NCBI GenBank assembly: GCA_003278805.1
Contig: QCDC01000008.1
Location: 1-64,000 of the forward strand
Reading direction: 5' to 3'
Length of the DNA: 64,000 bases
From: Pelagibacteraceae bacterium AG-349-L17
GTDB lineage: Bacteria; Pseudomonadota; Alphaproteobacteria; Pelagibacterales; Pelagibacteraceae
This document shows positions 26,658-36,509 of this stretch, piece by piece. Each line of letters begins with the position of its first letter. Position 1 is the stretch's first letter. Both the position numbers and the translations under genes were made by a program. A model generated the notes under the pieces. It searched no databases. It was given only the letters and a program-made list of their open reading frames with translations, and was not told where the DNA came from.

Positions 26658-27019
26658 TCCACCATTTTCCCAACTCGTTCTCCTCCAAATAAATGAAAAT
26701 GTAAATGAGGCACTTCTTGACCACCGTGATCACTAATGTTTGCTAAAGCTCTATAGCCTTTGCCTACTTCTGTTGAAATACCAAGCTTTTTAGCAACTAT
26801 ATTAATACCTTTTATCAAACCAACCATTTCTTCAGAAGAAGCATTTAAACTAAAATCATCCAAGTCAACATATTTTCCTTTGGGAATAACTAGTGCATGA
26901 ATTTTTTTTTGTGGATTAATGTCATGAAATGACAAAACAAAATCGTCCTCATAAATTTTATTACAAGGAATCTCACCACGTAAAATTTTTGCAAATATAT
27001 TATTGTCGTCGTAACTCAT
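26654..27019 (-). CDS. HIT family (histidine triad) protein
   Basis: 121 aa. The signature HGGQEVPHLHFHLFGGER (HxHxH triad, about 97-114) together with the N-terminal IFAKILRGEIPCNKIYEDD and FHDINPQKKIHALVIPK identifies an HinT-type purine nucleoside phosphoramidase. Length is complete. It lies directly downstream of hisE with a 4-base overlap, as in several alphaproteobacterial his clusters. Cytosolic. Confidence 0.95.
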   Translation of the reverse strand: MSYDDNNIFAKILRGEIPCNKIYEDDFVLSFHDINPQKKIHALVIPKGKYVDLDDFSLNASSEEMVGLIKGINIVAKKLGISTEVGKGYRALANISDHGGQEVPHLHFHLFGGERVGKMVE

Positions 27020-27288
27020 TTTTTTCTTTTTTCTAGCTCTGACATTACTTCTTCAATTTTTACATCATTAGCCTCTAAATATATAAGCAAATGGTAAAAT
27101 ACATCTGCAGCTTCATGAATTTTATTAGAATTTTTCTCTACAGCTTCAATTAATTCATCAACTTCCTCTAAAACTTTTGCTTTACTTAATGATTTGTCTG
27201 CAAGCAACTTATTAGTGTACGAATCTTCAACAGGTGAAGATTTTCTCTCTCGTGCAAGTTTGATTAAGTTTTCTAATGTGTTAAGCAT
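27016..27288 (-). CDS. hisE: phosphoribosyl-ATP pyrophosphatase HisE
   Basis: 90 aa all-alpha pyrophosphatase, second step of histidine synthesis. The family pattern is SYTNKLLADKSLSKAKVLEE, followed by VDELIEA (metal-binding Glu residues) and HEAADVFYHLLIYLEAND (second Glu/Asp helix). Length is normal for the stand-alone enzyme; no HisI fusion. It is one base downstream of hisF and overlaps the HIT gene by 4 bases. Confidence 0.95.
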   Translation of the reverse strand: MLNTLENLIKLARERKSSPVEDSYTNKLLADKSLSKAKVLEEVDELIEAVEKNSNKIHEAADVFYHLLIYLEANDVKIEEVMSELEKRKK

Positions 27289-27289
27289 A

Positions 27290-28045
27290 TTAAATTCTAA
27301 CAGGAATTCCTTTTGAATCCAAATACTCCTTAGCCTCTTTTACAGAATGTTTGCCATAGTGAAATATTGATGCCGCAAGAACTGCGCTGGCATTTCCTAA
27401 TTTAATTCCATCTACCAAATGATCTAAGTTTCCTACTCCACCAGATGCAATAACTGGAATATTTACCATAGAAGATATCTTAGACATAAGCTCTATATCA
27501 TAACCAACTTGGGTACCATCCCGATCCATAGAAGTAACTAGAAGTTCGCCTGCTCCACTATCTTCCATTTTTTTTGCAAATTCTGTGGCATCAATTCCAG
27601 TATTATTTCTTCCACCATGAGTAAATATTTCCCATTTGTCACCATTTTTTTTAGCATCTATTGCTACCACAATACATTGTGAGCCAAATTTTTTAGAACT
27701 TTCTTCTACTACTTCTGGATTTTGAACTGCAGCAGTATTGATTGATACTTTATCTGCACCACAATTCAGTAGTTTATTGATATCCTCAACACTTCTAACA
27801 CCACCTCCAACTGTCAGAGGAACAAAGCATTTCTTTGAGGTTTTCTCTACAACATCATAAATTGTATCTCTATTTTCATTTGAAGCTGTAATATCTAAAA
27901 AACAAATTTCATCCGCTCCACCATCAGAATAAATTTTTGCTTGTTCAACAGGATCACCAGCGTCTTTTAAATCAACAAAATTAATACCCTTAACTACACG
28001 TCCATTTTTAACATCTAAACAAGGTATTATTCTTTTTTTAAGCAT
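27290..28045 (-). CDS. hisF: imidazole glycerol phosphate synthase cyclase subunit HisF
   Basis: 251 aa TIM barrel. [15 protein letters not shown] (catalytic Asp near residue 10), [42 protein letters not shown] (second catalytic Asp near 130), [23 protein letters not shown] and [11 protein letters not shown] are all present. Together with HisH it converts PRFAR and glutamine-derived ammonia to IGP and AICAR. It overlaps hisA by 8 bases. Confidence 0.98.
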   Translation of the reverse strand: MLKKRIIPCLDVKNGRVVKGINFVDLKDAGDPVEQAKIYSDGGADEICFLDITASNENRDTIYDVVEKTSKKCFVPLTVGGGVRSVEDINKLLNCGADKVSINTAAVQNPEVVEESSKKFGSQCIVVAIDAKKNGDKWEIFTHGGRNNTGIDATEFAKKMEDSGAGELLVTSMDRDGTQVGYDIELMSKISSMVNIPVIASGGVGNLDHLVDGIKLGNASAVLAASIFHYGKHSVKEAKEYLDSKGIPVRI

Positions 28046-28763
28046 CTAATTCCCTCACTAATTCCTCTAACTTGATATCACCATCATAGATAGCTTTTCC
28101 AACTATAATGCCTTCAATGTTATTATTATTTAATTCTTTAGCCTTTTTAATGTCATCAATTGAAGAAACTCCACCAGATATAATTACCGGACAATTAGAA
28201 GTATTTGCAACCTTTGTTGTCTCATCGAAATTGGGACTTTGCTTCATCCCATCTCTATTTATATCGGTGTAAATTAATCTGCTTGCACCATAATCATTTA
28301 CTTCTTTTAAGTAATCTAGAGTTAGTTGATTAGAATTTTCTTTCCAACCAGAAACAGATAAATAACCGTCTTTAGCATCTAAACCTAAAGCAATTTTATT
28401 TGGAAATTTTTCACAAGCTTCTTTTAAAAAATTTTTATCTTTTATAGCAGCACTTCCTAAAATAACTTTTTCGGCACCAGCATCAGTATATTTCTGAATG
28501 CTTTCGAAGTTTCTTAATCCTCCTCCAACTTCAATTTTAAGATCAAATTTAGTAACTATTTCTTGAATAATATCCAAATTAACTGTTTCGCCAGTTAAAG
28601 CTCCATCTAAATCAACTATGTGTAAGTTTTGGAAACCATGATCCTTGTATTTGCCCGCTTGTTCAACAGGAGACATTTCATATTCAGTTTTATTATCAAA
28701 GTCTCCTTTGACTAACCTCACACATTTTTTATCTTTAATATCTATTGCTGGAAATATTTTCAT
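28038..28763 (-). CDS. hisA: ProFAR isomerase HisA
   Basis: 241 aa TIM barrel homologous to His[20 protein letters not shown] (catalytic Asp near 8), [44 protein letters not shown] (second Asp), YTDINRDGM and [12 protein letters not shown] confirm the call. It isomerises ProFAR to PRFAR. It sits between hisH (4-base overlap) and hisF (8-base overlap). Confidence 0.98.
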   Translation of the reverse strand: MKIFPAIDIKDKKCVRLVKGDFDNKTEYEMSPVEQAGKYKDHGFQNLHIVDLDGALTGETVNLDIIQEIVTKFDLKIEVGGGLRNFESIQKYTDAGAEKVILGSAAIKDKNFLKEACEKFPNKIALGLDAKDGYLSVSGWKENSNQLTLDYLKEVNDYGASRLIYTDINRDGMKQSPNFDETTKVANTSNCPVIISGGVSSIDDIKKAKELNNNNIEGIIVGKAIYDGDIKLEELVRELDA

Positions 28764-29428
28764 AAAGTAAGAAAATTTTGAATCATTAATAATCCATCAT
28801 TTCCACTTTTTTCAGGGTGGAATTGTGTACCTATAATATTTTCTTTTATAGCAGCACTCATAAATTTTTGACCTGCATAATAAGTTTCACCTAAAAGATT
28901 ATCAGAATCTTTAGGATGAAAAATATAACTATGAACAAAATAAAAATGTTTATCTTCAGCTTTAAATCCATTTGTAAATTTGTCTGCGATAGCTCCTCTT
29001 ACTACATAAAAACCTGCACCATTCCATCCTATATGTGGTAACTTACAGTTTTCCTGAAATTCTGATGGTACTTTAATTTTTTTAACTGTTCCTCCAATCC
29101 ATCCTAGGCCCTCACTCCCACCATCTTCTTCTCCATAATCAGCAAACATTTGCATTCCTACACAAATTCCTAGAATAAATTTTTTCTTAACTAGTACTTG
29201 CTCTTTTAGAGTTTCCTCCAAGCCATCAATACCCTTTAAAGAATTAATACAATTTTTAAACGAACCTTGACCAGGCAAGACTAATTTATCTGCATTTTTG
29301 ATATCCTCTAATTTATTAGATAGTTTAATATTAATATTTAAATCTAGTTTATATTTAGCTACCTCTTTAAATGAATTTAGTACAGATGATATATTTCCGG
29401 AATAATAATCAACAATTGTGACGTTCAT
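28760..29428 (-). CDS. hisH: imidazole glycerol phosphate synthase glutaminase subunit HisH
   Basis: 222 aa class I glutamine amidotransferase. The nucleophile Cys lies in LGICVGMQMFADYGEE, the oxyanion region in LVLPGQGSF, and the His-Glu pair in IGTQFHPEKSG near the C-terminus. VDYYSGNISSVLNSF opens the protein. It supplies ammonia to HisF. Encoded between hisB (5-base gap) and hisA (4-base overlap). Confidence 0.97.
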   Translation of the reverse strand: MNVTIVDYYSGNISSVLNSFKEVAKYKLDLNINIKLSNKLEDIKNADKLVLPGQGSFKNCINSLKGIDGLEETLKEQVLVKKKFILGICVGMQMFADYGEEDGGSEGLGWIGGTVKKIKVPSEFQENCKLPHIGWNGAGFYVVRGAIADKFTNGFKAEDKHFYFVHSYIFHPKDSDNLLGETYYAGQKFMSAAIKENIIGTQFHPEKSGNDGLLMIQNFLTL

Positions 29429-29433
29429 TAAAC

Positions 29434-30024
29434 TTATAATGAGCCTTTAGTGGATGGAACGCTCTTTTTGTTTCTTGGATCCATCTCTAGCGCAGCTCTT
29501 AATGATCTTGCTAATGCTTTATAACAAGACTCAATTATGTGGTGACTATTATCACCATAAATATTTTCAACATGCAATGTGATGCCAGCTGATTGAGAAA
29601 ATGCTTGGAACCATTCTTTAAATAACTCAGTATCCATTTCTCCAAGTTTCTCGACTTTCAATTTTACTTTCCATATCAAATAAGGTCTATTTGAAACATC
29701 TATTGCAACTCTGGTTAACGTTTCATCCATTGGAATAATTGTGTGCGCATATCTTTTTATTCCTACAGATTTTTTTGCAGCTTTCTTTAAAGCCTCACCA
29801 ATTGCAATACCTGTGTCTTCTGTTGTGTGGTGAAGATCTATATGAGTGTCCCCTTTTGCTTTAACTTTTAAATCGATTAAGGAATGCTTTGATAGTTGCT
29901 CAAGCATATGATCTAGAAAACCTATGCCAGTGTCAATTTGGTACTTACCTTTGCCATCAATATTTACTTCAACATTGATACTGGTTTCTTTTGTTTTTCG
30001 AGATACTTTTCCTTTTCTAGCCAT
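29434..30024 (-). CDS. hisB: imidazoleglycerol-phosphate dehydratase HisB
   Basis: 196 aa monofunctional enzyme with duplicated metal-binding halves: [35 protein letters not shown], then [20 protein letters not shown] and [18 protein letters not shown]. Length fits the dehydratase without the phosphatase domain. It leads the minus-strand run hisB-hisH-hisA-hisF-hisE-HIT-GNAT and is divergent from hslV across an 89-base gap. Confidence 0.97.
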   Translation of the reverse strand: MARKGKVSRKTKETSINVEVNIDGKGKYQIDTGIGFLDHMLEQLSKHSLIDLKVKAKGDTHIDLHHTTEDTGIAIGEALKKAAKKSVGIKRYAHTIIPMDETLTRVAIDVSNRPYLIWKVKLKVEKLGEMDTELFKEWFQAFSQSAGITLHVENIYGDNSHHIIESCYKALARSLRAALEMDPRNKKSVPSTKGSL

Positions 30025-30082
30025 ATATTTTTAATGGTATACATACATAATCACACTATATCAATATCAGTCTGAACACTTG

Positions 30083-30099
30083 AACTATCAAAAATAGTT
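30083..30099. promoter_or_regulatory. inverted repeat in hisB-hslV divergent promoter region
   Basis: AACTAT-CAAAA-ATAGTT: perfect 6-bp arms around 5 bases, 14 bases before the hslV ATG. It could be an operator or an RNA hairpin covering the hslV leader. It does not resemble the CIRCE heat-shock element. Arms are AT-rich and short, so chance is possible. Confidence 0.25.
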
Positions 30100-30113
30100 A
30101 CCATTTATTAGGT

Positions 30114-30629
30114 ATGACAACAATTGTTCTAGTTAGAAAAAATAAAGAAGTAGTAGTTGCTGGTGATGGACAAGTCAGTATGGGAAATACTGTTGTTAAA
30201 AGCACAGCTTCAAAAGTCAGAAAGATTGAAAAAAGAGATGTAGTAGCTGGGTTTGCAGGATCAACTGCTGATGCACTAACTTTATTCGAAAGATTAGAAG
30301 GTAAATTGGAAAAACATGCAGGTAATTTATCTAGAGCTGCCGTTGAATTAGCAAAGGACTGGCGAACTGATAAATATTTAAGAAGATTAGAAGCGTTAAT
30401 GGCAGTTGGAGACAAAAGTAATAGTTATATTATTTCTGGGACTGGTGATGTTTTAGAGCCTGAGGGAGACGTAATTGGAATTGGCTCAGGGGGAAATTAC
30501 GCTTTAGCCGCTGGAAAAGTTTTAATGGAAGGTGATATGTCTGCTGAGGAAGTTGCAAAAAAAGCGATAAGGGTAGCAGCAGATATATGTGTTTTCACAA
30601 ATGATAATGTAAAAATTGAGAAAATTTAA
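30114..30629 (+). CDS. hslV: ATP-dependent protease peptidase subunit HslV
   Basis: 171 aa proteasome-like peptidase. After Met removal the N-terminal Thr (MTTIVLVRK) is the nucleophile. [60 protein letters not shown] and [18 protein letters not shown] are diagnostic. It forms the HslUV heat-shock protease with the next gene, with which it shares a TAATGG junction. Start context lacks a clear Shine-Dalgarno. Confidence 0.98.
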   Translation: MTTIVLVRKNKEVVVAGDGQVSMGNTVVKSTASKVRKIEKRDVVAGFAGSTADALTLFERLEGKLEKHAGNLSRAAVELAKDWRTDKYLRRLEALMAVGDKSNSYIISGTGDVLEPEGDVIGIGSGGNYALAAGKVLMEGDMSAEEVAKKAIRVAADICVFTNDNVKIEKI

Positions 30630-32002
30630 TGGATAAATCAAACGTAACACAGCTTCATCCAAAAGATAAAAACCAAAAAGAAGAAGCGTCCTTAGTTAGT
30701 TCTTTATCTCCAAGAGAAATAGTTTCGGAATTAGACAGATTTGTTGTTGGACAAGACAAGGCGAAAAGAGCTGTTGCTGTTGCTCTTAGGAATAGATGGA
30801 GACGTCAGGCTCTTAAAGGTGAAATGAAAAATGAAGTTTTACCCAAAAATATTCTAATGATTGGGCCAACTGGTGTTGGAAAAACTGAGATCTCTAGAAG
30901 ATTATCAAAATTAGCAGAAGCCCCCTTCGTAAAAGTTGAAGCTACAAGATTTACTGAGGTAGGATATGTAGGAAGAGATGTTGAACAAATCGTAAGAGAT
31001 TTAATTGAAATTGCCATCTCAATGGAAAAAGTAAAAAAAAGAAAAGAAGTTTTTGCGCAAGCTCAAAAAGCTGCTGAGGAAAAGGTTTTAGATGCTTTGG
31101 TTGGAAAAAAAGCAAGTTTAGCAACCAGAGAAAGTTTTAGGAAAAGATTAAGAAACGGTGATTTAGATGATAATGAAATTGAAATAGCTGTAAATGACAC
31201 TGGATCTGGTGGAACTTCTTTTGAAATCCCTGGAATGCCTGGTGGTAATGTTGGTATGATCAATATTGGTGAAATGATTGGTAAATCAATGGGAAATAAA
31301 GAAAAAAAGAAAAAAATGACAGTAAAAGAATCTCATGAGATTTTGATAAATGATGAGTCAGATAAATTAATTGAACAAGATAAAATTATTAAAACAGCAA
31401 AACTTTCAACCGAAAATAATGGAATAGTTTTCTTGGACGAAATAGACAAAATTTCAGCAAGAACTGACAGGGTTGGAGGAGATGTTTCAAGAGAAGGTGT
31501 TCAAAGAGACTTGCTACCTTTAATTGAAGGAACAACTGTAAATACAAAACATGGTCCAATAAAAACAGATCATATTTTATTTATAGCATCTGGAGCATTT
31601 CAACTTGCAAAACCATCTGATTTATTACCAGAGCTTCAAGGAAGATTGCCTATTAGAGTTGAGTTAGAAGCATTGACAAGTGAAGATTTTAAAAGAATTT
31701 TAAGGGAGCCTGATTTTAGTTTGATAAAACAATATGTTGCCCTTTTGAAAACTGAAAATGTTGATCTTGAATTTTCTGATGATGGTATTGATGCCATTGC
31801 CAATATAGCTTCAGAGGTAAATGCTACTGTTGAAAATATTGGAGCTAGAAGATTGCATACTATAATTGAAAAAATTTTAGATGAAATAAGTTTTACTGCT
31901 ACTGATAGGGCAGGAGAAAAGATAGTTATCAATAAAGACTATATTAATAAAAATTTAGATACCTTAGTAAAAGATACTGATCTTTCAAAATTTATTTTAT
32001 AA
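30629..32002 (+). CDS. hslU: ATP-dependent protease ATPase subunit HslU
   Basis: 457 aa AAA+ unfoldase. [20 protein letters not shown] opens the conserved part, Walker A is [16 protein letters not shown], then [20 protein letters not shown], an I-domain (about 125-260), Walker [12 protein letters not shown], sensor region [20 protein letters not shown] and the C-terminal DLSKFIL that docks into HslV. The stop overlaps the convergent Smr gene by 6 bases. Confidence 0.98.
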   Translation: MDKSNVTQLHPKDKNQKEEASLVSSLSPREIVSELDRFVVGQDKAKRAVAVALRNRWRRQALKGEMKNEVLPKNILMIGPTGVGKTEISRRLSKLAEAPFVKVEATRFTEVGYVGRDVEQIVRDLIEIAISMEKVKKRKEVFAQAQKAAEEKVLDALVGKKASLATRESFRKRLRNGDLDDNEIEIAVNDTGSGGTSFEIPGMPGGNVGMINIGEMIGKSMGNKEKKKKMTVKESHEILINDESDKLIEQDKIIKTAKLSTENNGIVFLDEIDKISARTDRVGGDVSREGVQRDLLPLIEGTTVNTKHGPIKTDHILFIASGAFQLAKPSDLLPELQGRLPIRVELEALTSEDFKRILREPDFSLIKQYVALLKTENVDLEFSDDGIDAIANIASEVNATVENIGARRLHTIIEKILDEISFTATDRAGEKIVINKDYINKNLDTLVKDTDLSKFIL

Positions 32003-32413
32003 TTTTCTTTTTTTAAGAAAAATATAAAAAGCTCCACTTCCGCCATCCTCTATTTTAGCATCAGTTATGTCGTTTATCATACTCATTAAATTAGTATTAT
32101 TTGAAATAAACTCCGGAACTGAATATTTTAAAATACCAAGATCTTTTGAAACGTATGGATCTTTCTCGTTTTCTGAATGAAGCCCCTTTCCAGTAACAAC
32201 AATTAGTTTGTTAACATTTTCCAAAAATGCTTTATTTATAAAGCTTTCGATAGCCTTATTAGCTTTATCTAAAGAGTAACCATGTAAATCTATTGATCTT
32301 GTTTTGATTATTTTTTTAATTTGAGTTTTTGAGTCTTTATCGGGTAATTTTTCATTACTTTTTAAAAAATTTTCCCAATCTTGTTTATTTTTATTTGAAA
32401 TATTATCGTTCAA
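31997..32413 (-). CDS. Smr/MutS2 domain protein
   Basis: 138 aa. The C-terminal Smr domain begins with [20 protein letters not shown] (LDLHG motif, about 43) and includes [11 protein letters not shown] (TGxG motif), YSVPEFIS and [14 protein letters not shown]. Smr proteins are endonuclease-like and nucleic-acid-binding; stand-alone alphaproteobacterial members next to a Tim44-like gene are common. It abuts the Tim44-like gene directly (no gap) on the minus strand. Confidence 0.88.
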   Translation of the reverse strand: MNDNISNKNKQDWENFLKSNEKLPDKDSKTQIKKIIKTRSIDLHGYSLDKANKAIESFINKAFLENVNKLIVVTGKGLHSENEKDPYVSKDLGILKYSVPEFISNNTNLMSMINDITDAKIEDGGSGAFYIFLKKRKL

Positions 32414-33010
32414 TTATGTTAAAATATTAACAAGCTGCCAATTTGGGTTTGAAGATGTCGTATCTCTCGAGAATACCCATGTGTCATAAATTTTCTTTAT
32501 TTTTTCTGGATCGCCAGACACAATTTTTTTGTCTTTATCCCTAATACAAGTAATCACTTCTGCTATAAAATCGACGGTTACATTTAAAATCTTTCCAATT
32601 TTTTTATGTTCTTTTATTATTGCAGAATTTACCCCAATGAATGTAATTTCAGCATAGTGTCCTCTTGAACTTCTTTCTTTAAGAGCTTGATTAAACTGAT
32701 TGTAGATTTCATTATTCAAGAGTGATCTGCTAGTGGTTATTTTATTATCATTATCACTAAAATCGGTAATAACTGTTTCATATGCGATCTTAGCTCCTTT
32801 TAAAAACTCATTCTGAGCTTTATCATCGAATTTTTCATTAATTTTTTTCGATTGTTCTTGATTTACTTTTTTTAGCACTTCTTTTAACTGGGAAGGAGCC
32901 TTGCCTTCAAAACCCGTTCTTTTACCAAGTATTCCCCTTAGTCTCAAAAAAATAAAGCCAGCAATCATAGCTAACAAAATAATATCTATGTATTCAAAAC
33001 TATAACTCAT
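32414..33010 (-). CDS. Tim44-like (TimA) domain membrane protein
   Basis: 198 aa. A single N-terminal membrane helix with the typical FEYIDIILLAMIAGFIFLRL, then LRGILGKRTGFEG; the charged linker is followed by the Tim44/NTF2-like C-terminal domain (FLKGAKIAYETVITDFSDND, TFIGVNSAIIKEHKKIG, VTVDFIAEVITCIRD, DTWVFSRDTTSSNPNW). Bacterial Tim44 relatives are thought to be inner-membrane proteins of the envelope. It is divergent from fxsA/secB, and neighbourhood with secB is typical of alphaproteobacteria. Confidence 0.9.
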   Translation of the reverse strand: MSYSFEYIDIILLAMIAGFIFLRLRGILGKRTGFEGKAPSQLKEVLKKVNQEQSKKINEKFDDKAQNEFLKGAKIAYETVITDFSDNDNKITTSRSLLNNEIYNQFNQALKERSSRGHYAEITFIGVNSAIIKEHKKIGKILNVTVDFIAEVITCIRDKDKKIVSGDPEKIKKIYDTWVFSRDTTSSNPNWQLVNILT

Positions 33011-33070
33011 AGATTTTGATAGTAATTACTCTGTTGATTAATTTCAACCAGCAATTTAGATTAAGGACAA

Positions 33071-33496
33071 ATGAACTCATTTTTTTTAGCAGTAATATTA
33101 GTTCCAATTATAGAAATTTATCTTTTAATTAAGATTGGGTCAAAAATAGGTGCTTTATCTACAATTTTGTTAATTTTTACTACTGCAGTTGTTGGTGTTT
33201 ATTACGCTAAATATGAAGGTCTGAATACTCTTAAATCAGGTTTTGCTCAATTGAGTAAAAATGAAACTCCTGCATATGAAGTTTTATCGGGTGCAGCAAT
33301 CGCCTTTGCGGCCTTGCTATTAATAATTCCAGGATTTGCAACTGATGTTATAGGCTTTCTACTTATTTTTCCTTTTAGCAGAAAAATTATTTTTGAAAAA
33401 TTTTCAAAAAAAATTCCTTCAAAAAAACAGGAAAAAAATAATTTTATTGATGGAGAATTTGAAGATATAGAAGACGATAATGACAAAAAAATATAA
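33071..33496 (+). CDS. FxsA family membrane protein
   Basis: 141 aa with three or four predicted membrane helices (FLAVILVPIIEIYLLIKIGS at the N-terminus, IGALSTILLIFTTAVVGVYY, and the central IAFAALLLIIPGFATDVIGF) and an acidic cytosolic tail. PIIEIYLLIKIGSKIG and PGFATDVIGFLL are family signatures. FxsA alters phage exclusion in E. coli when overproduced; its normal role is unclear. It overlaps secB by 17 bases. Confidence 0.9.
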   Translation: MNSFFLAVILVPIIEIYLLIKIGSKIGALSTILLIFTTAVVGVYYAKYEGLNTLKSGFAQLSKNETPAYEVLSGAAIAFAALLLIIPGFATDVIGFLLIFPFSRKIIFEKFSKKIPSKKQEKNNFIDGEFEDIEDDNDKKI

Positions 33497-33902
33497 TATT
33501 TTAGGAAAATATATTAAAGATTTATCTAGTGAAACAAAAGACACTGAAACTTACTTATTTGTAAAAGAATATATTTCAAAATATCAGTTAAGTATTGATA
33601 TAAATTCACGTCCACTAAAAAACAAACTTATAGAAATAAACACTACTCTAAAGTTTGAGGATAAAAGTGAAAATGAAAAGAAATCGTATTTTGAAATCAT
33701 CTTTGCAACAATAGTTCAAACAACTGAAGAAATAAAAGAAAAAAATGAAATGGAAAAAATTATTCTATGTGATGTGCAAATAGAAATATATCCAGACTTG
33801 GAAAAGGCTTTACTAAACCTTCTTCATAATTCAGGTTATCCTAATATAAAGTTTGAAAAGAAAGTAGACTTCGAAAAATTGTACAATGAAAGATTAAATT
33901 AA
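33480..33902 (+). CDS. secB: protein-export chaperone SecB
   Basis: 140 aa. It is divergent but recognisable: ILGKYIKDLSSETKDTETYL at the N-terminus, a strand with LKFEDKS, FEIIFATIVQ, and the C-terminal LHNSGYPNIKFEKKVDFEKL typical of SecB. It keeps preproteins unfolded for SecA. Its location next to Tim44-like, dnaQ, coaE and aroE near the origin agrees with alphaproteobacterial synteny and raises confidence. Confidence 0.87.
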   Translation: MTKKYNILGKYIKDLSSETKDTETYLFVKEYISKYQLSIDINSRPLKNKLIEINTTLKFEDKSENEKKSYFEIIFATIVQTTEEIKEKNEMEKIILCDVQIEIYPDLEKALLNLLHNSGYPNIKFEKKVDFEKLYNERLN

Positions 33903-34561
33903 AAATAATTTTTTTTTAATTTACTTTTCAAATATTCTCTATGATTACTAAGTTCTTTTGTATTTGGTTTAATAATTTTTTTATAATACGATTTATTTCC
34001 AGAACTTATATTAATAATATTTTCATTTTGGGTTTGAAAATTTAAAGTTGGTTCTTTTTGATCAATTAAATTAATATAAACTTTTGATAATAAATCACAA
34101 TCCATCAAGGCCGTATGATTTTTTCTCCTTGAATTATCAACCCCGTATCTTTTGCACAAAGCATCGAGACTTACCGATGAACCAGGAAATTTATTTCTCG
34201 CTAAAACGAGCGTATCTATTATTTCATTTTCTAGTTTTTTTTTTCCAATTAAATCAAGCTCATTATTCAGGTGTGCAATATCAAATTCAGCATTATGAAT
34301 GATTAATCTTTTATTCTTTATAAAATTTAAAAATTCTTCTTTGATTTCGTTAAATTTTTTTTTATCTGACAAAAACTCATCGGTGTAACCATGAATTGAT
34401 AAAGCTTTTTCTGAGACTTTTCTGCCTGGATTTAAGTAACAATGAAATTTATTTTGGGTTGGGACCAAGTTATCTAGCTCTATACAGCCTATTTCAACAA
34501 TTCTGTGCCCTTCTTTTACAGATATGCCGGTAGTTTCGGTATCTAAAACAATTTCTTTCAT
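33899..34561 (-). CDS. dnaQ: DNA polymerase III epsilon subunit (3'-5' exonuclease)
   Basis: 220 aa DEDDh proofreading exonuclease. Exo I is VLDTETTGIS (Asp/Glu), Exo II HNAEFDIAHLN, and the Exo III region RRKNHTALMDCDLLSKVY carries the catalytic His/Asp. The C-terminal Lys-rich tail likely contacts the alpha subunit. The stop overlaps the secB stop by 4 bases (convergent). It overlaps coaE by 4 bases on the same strand. Confidence 0.96.
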   Translation of the reverse strand: MKEIVLDTETTGISVKEGHRIVEIGCIELDNLVPTQNKFHCYLNPGRKVSEKALSIHGYTDEFLSDKKKFNEIKEEFLNFIKNKRLIIHNAEFDIAHLNNELDLIGKKKLENEIIDTLVLARNKFPGSSVSLDALCKRYGVDNSRRKNHTALMDCDLLSKVYINLIDQKEPTLNFQTQNENIINISSGNKSYYKKIIKPNTKELSNHREYLKSKLKKNYF

Positions 34562-35130
34562 TTGTTAATTTCTTTTAAAATTTTTTTTATACCTATTTTA
34601 ACAGATGTTTTTGTAAAATTGTTTTTAATTATAAAATGTGCCTTTCTTTTTTTATAATCAATTGATAGTTGAATTTTTTTAAATTTTTTAAAAAGCTTGC
34701 TGTTGAAATGTAATCTTTTTTTTAATCTTTTTTCTATCTTTGATTTTTGCGCATCTACAAAAACTAGAAAGTCTTTTTTATTGTTTATTTTATTTTCTAG
34801 AAGAAGAGGTATGTCTAAAATTATAACTTTTTTATTCTTATTTTTTTTCAAAAATAAATTCATTTTTTTTTTTATCTCTTTGTGAACAATTTTAATTATT
34901 TTTTTTAAATTTACTTGATTAGCAAGAATAGCATTAGAAATTTCTTTTTTATCTATGGGGAAAGAAACAATATATTTGGGTATTAATTTATTTAAGCTTT
35001 TAAAAATTTTTTTATTATTTTTATATAACTTTGAAACTTCTTGATCGGCATTAAAAACAGGATAGCCAAAACTTTTTGCCACGTAACTTTTGCCTGAACC
35101 TATATCTCCTATAATACCAATCCTAATCAT
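34558..35130 (-). CDS. coaE: dephospho-CoA kinase
   Basis: 190 aa. It phosphorylates the 3'-hydroxyl of dephospho-CoA. P-loop GIIGDIGSGKSYVAKSFG at the N-terminus, FNADQEVSKLY (substrate Asp), VIILDIPLLLENK and a LID region KKRLHFNSKLFKKFKKIQL. It is very Lys-rich but intact. It overlaps aroE by 8 bases and dnaQ by 4. Confidence 0.94.
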   Translation of the reverse strand: MIRIGIIGDIGSGKSYVAKSFGYPVFNADQEVSKLYKNNKKIFKSLNKLIPKYIVSFPIDKKEISNAILANQVNLKKIIKIVHKEIKKKMNLFLKKNKNKKVIILDIPLLLENKINNKKDFLVFVDAQKSKIEKRLKKRLHFNSKLFKKFKKIQLSIDYKKRKAHFIIKNNFTKTSVKIGIKKILKEINK

Positions 35131-35917
35131 TTACCAATAACCCTAATGTTTCTTGATTAATTTTAGGACTAATTCCGTGCCATAATTTAAATGCTTCAGA
35201 AGCCTGATACACAAACATGGTTCTGCCATTTTCTACCATGTTTCCTAGTTCTTTACCTTTCTTTAAAAAATTAGTTTCAACTGGATTATAAATTACATCA
35301 TAGAACAATTTGTTTTTTCCTGATTTTGAAAAATCTAAATTCATAATTTCATTATTTAATCCTATGCTTGTAGCATTTATGATTACATCAAAATCTGGTA
35401 TGTCACCCCACTCGACAACTTTTAAATCTTTAAATAAAATCTTTAAATCTTCTGCTTTTTGTTTAGTTCTATTACTTATCTTGATTTCTGAAACATCCAT
35501 CTTTTTTAAAGCAAAAATTATTGAAGAAACCACTCCTCCAGCGCCCAATATCAAAATATTCTTATTCCGCATGCTGAAATTTAAACTTTCGATTGCTTTT
35601 CTAAACCCAACGATGTCCGTATTGTGACCTACTAAATTGTTACCATCAAATGTGATTGTGTTTACTGACTGAGTTTTTTCAGCTTCTGGGCTTAACCTAT
35701 CTAGGTAAGGAATTACTGTTTTTTTAAATGGTACAGTAACATTACAACCAACTATTTTTTGCTGTTTGATACTATCAACGAAACTCTCAATCTCATCTAT
35801 ATTAAGTTTAACTTTATCATATGACGCTTCTATATTATTTTCTTTTAACCAGCTGTTATGAAGTTTGGGCGACAAGGAATGAGCAATTGGGTTTCCTATT
35901 ACTAAATATTTTTTCAT
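35123..35917 (-). CDS. aroE: shikimate dehydrogenase AroE
   Basis: 264 aa, NADP-dependent reduction of 3-dehydroshikimate. GNPIAHSLSPKLHNSWL binds shikimate; GCNVTVPFKKTV contains the catalytic Lys; VNTITFDGNNLVGHNTDIVG follows; the Rossmann loop is LGAGGVVSSIIFALKK, then NRTKQKAE, NATSIGL and the C-terminal FVYQASEAFKLWHG. Complete. One base separates it from the upstream maf gene. Confidence 0.97.
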   Translation of the reverse strand: MKKYLVIGNPIAHSLSPKLHNSWLKENNIEASYDKVKLNIDEIESFVDSIKQQKIVGCNVTVPFKKTVIPYLDRLSPEAEKTQSVNTITFDGNNLVGHNTDIVGFRKAIESLNFSMRNKNILILGAGGVVSSIIFALKKMDVSEIKISNRTKQKAEDLKILFKDLKVVEWGDIPDFDVIINATSIGLNNEIMNLDFSKSGKNKLFYDVIYNPVETNFLKKGKELGNMVENGRTMFVYQASEAFKLWHGISPKINQETLGLLVND

Positions 35918-35918
35918 T

Positions 35919-36509
35919 TTAGTTTTTATAATTTTTTAAATAATCCTTAATTTTTTTAATTGGCAGGCCCATTATAGTGTTTTCATCACCACTTATATTT
36001 GCAAATAAATTTCTGCCCTCTCCTTCAATTTGATAAACATTATAAGCATAGAGAGCCTCGTCTGAAATTTTAGACAAATATTGTTTAAGCTCATCCTCAG
36101 AAAAGTTTTTCATGATAAGTTTAGCTTTATCGGTATAGTTCCAAATCATGTTTCCATTCTTTGATATACAAACAGAGCTTATTAAAAAGTGTGATTTATT
36201 ATTTAGTTTCTTTAAAATCATCAGTGCTTCTTCTCTATTTTCAGGCTTAGAAATTAATTCCCCATCTAAATCTATCACACTATCAGCCCCTAAAACAATT
36301 TGATCTATTTTCTTAGCGCTAACCTTATTTGCTTTTAATTCAGCTAAATTTTTTGAAATTATCTCGGGTGATGCTTGCTCTTTAATTAAACTTGATTTTA
36401 CAACATCCTCATCAACATTAGATGGCACGACAATACTATCAATGTTATATTTATCTAAAATTTCTTTTCTGACTTTGCTTTTTGAAGCAAGAACAATTTT
36501 ATTTTGCAT
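35919..36509 (-). CDS. maf: Maf family nucleotide pyrophosphatase
   Basis: 196 aa. LASKSKVRKEILDKYNID matches the N-terminal S-x-R-R/K motif, QIVLGADSVIDLDGELISKP holds the catalytic Asp/Ser segment, and YNVYQIEGEGRNLFANISGD with MGLPIKKI completes the family. Maf enzymes hydrolyse non-canonical or pyrimidine nucleoside triphosphates and affect septation. It overlaps ppsR by 11 bases. Confidence 0.93.
   Translation of the reverse strand: MQNKIVLASKSKVRKEILDKYNIDSIVVPSNVDEDVVKSSLIKEQASPEIISKNLAELKANKVSAKKIDQIVLGADSVIDLDGELISKPENREEALMILKKLNNKSHFLISSVCISKNGNMIWNYTDKAKLIMKNFSEDELKQYLSKISDEALYAYNVYQIEGEGRNLFANISGDENTIMGLPIKKIKDYLKNYKN

Noticed and set aside
30083-30099. CIRCE-type heat-shock operator at hslVU
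   Set aside because: The inverted repeat does not resemble TTAGCACTC-N9-GAGTGCTAA; kept only as a low-confidence repeat.
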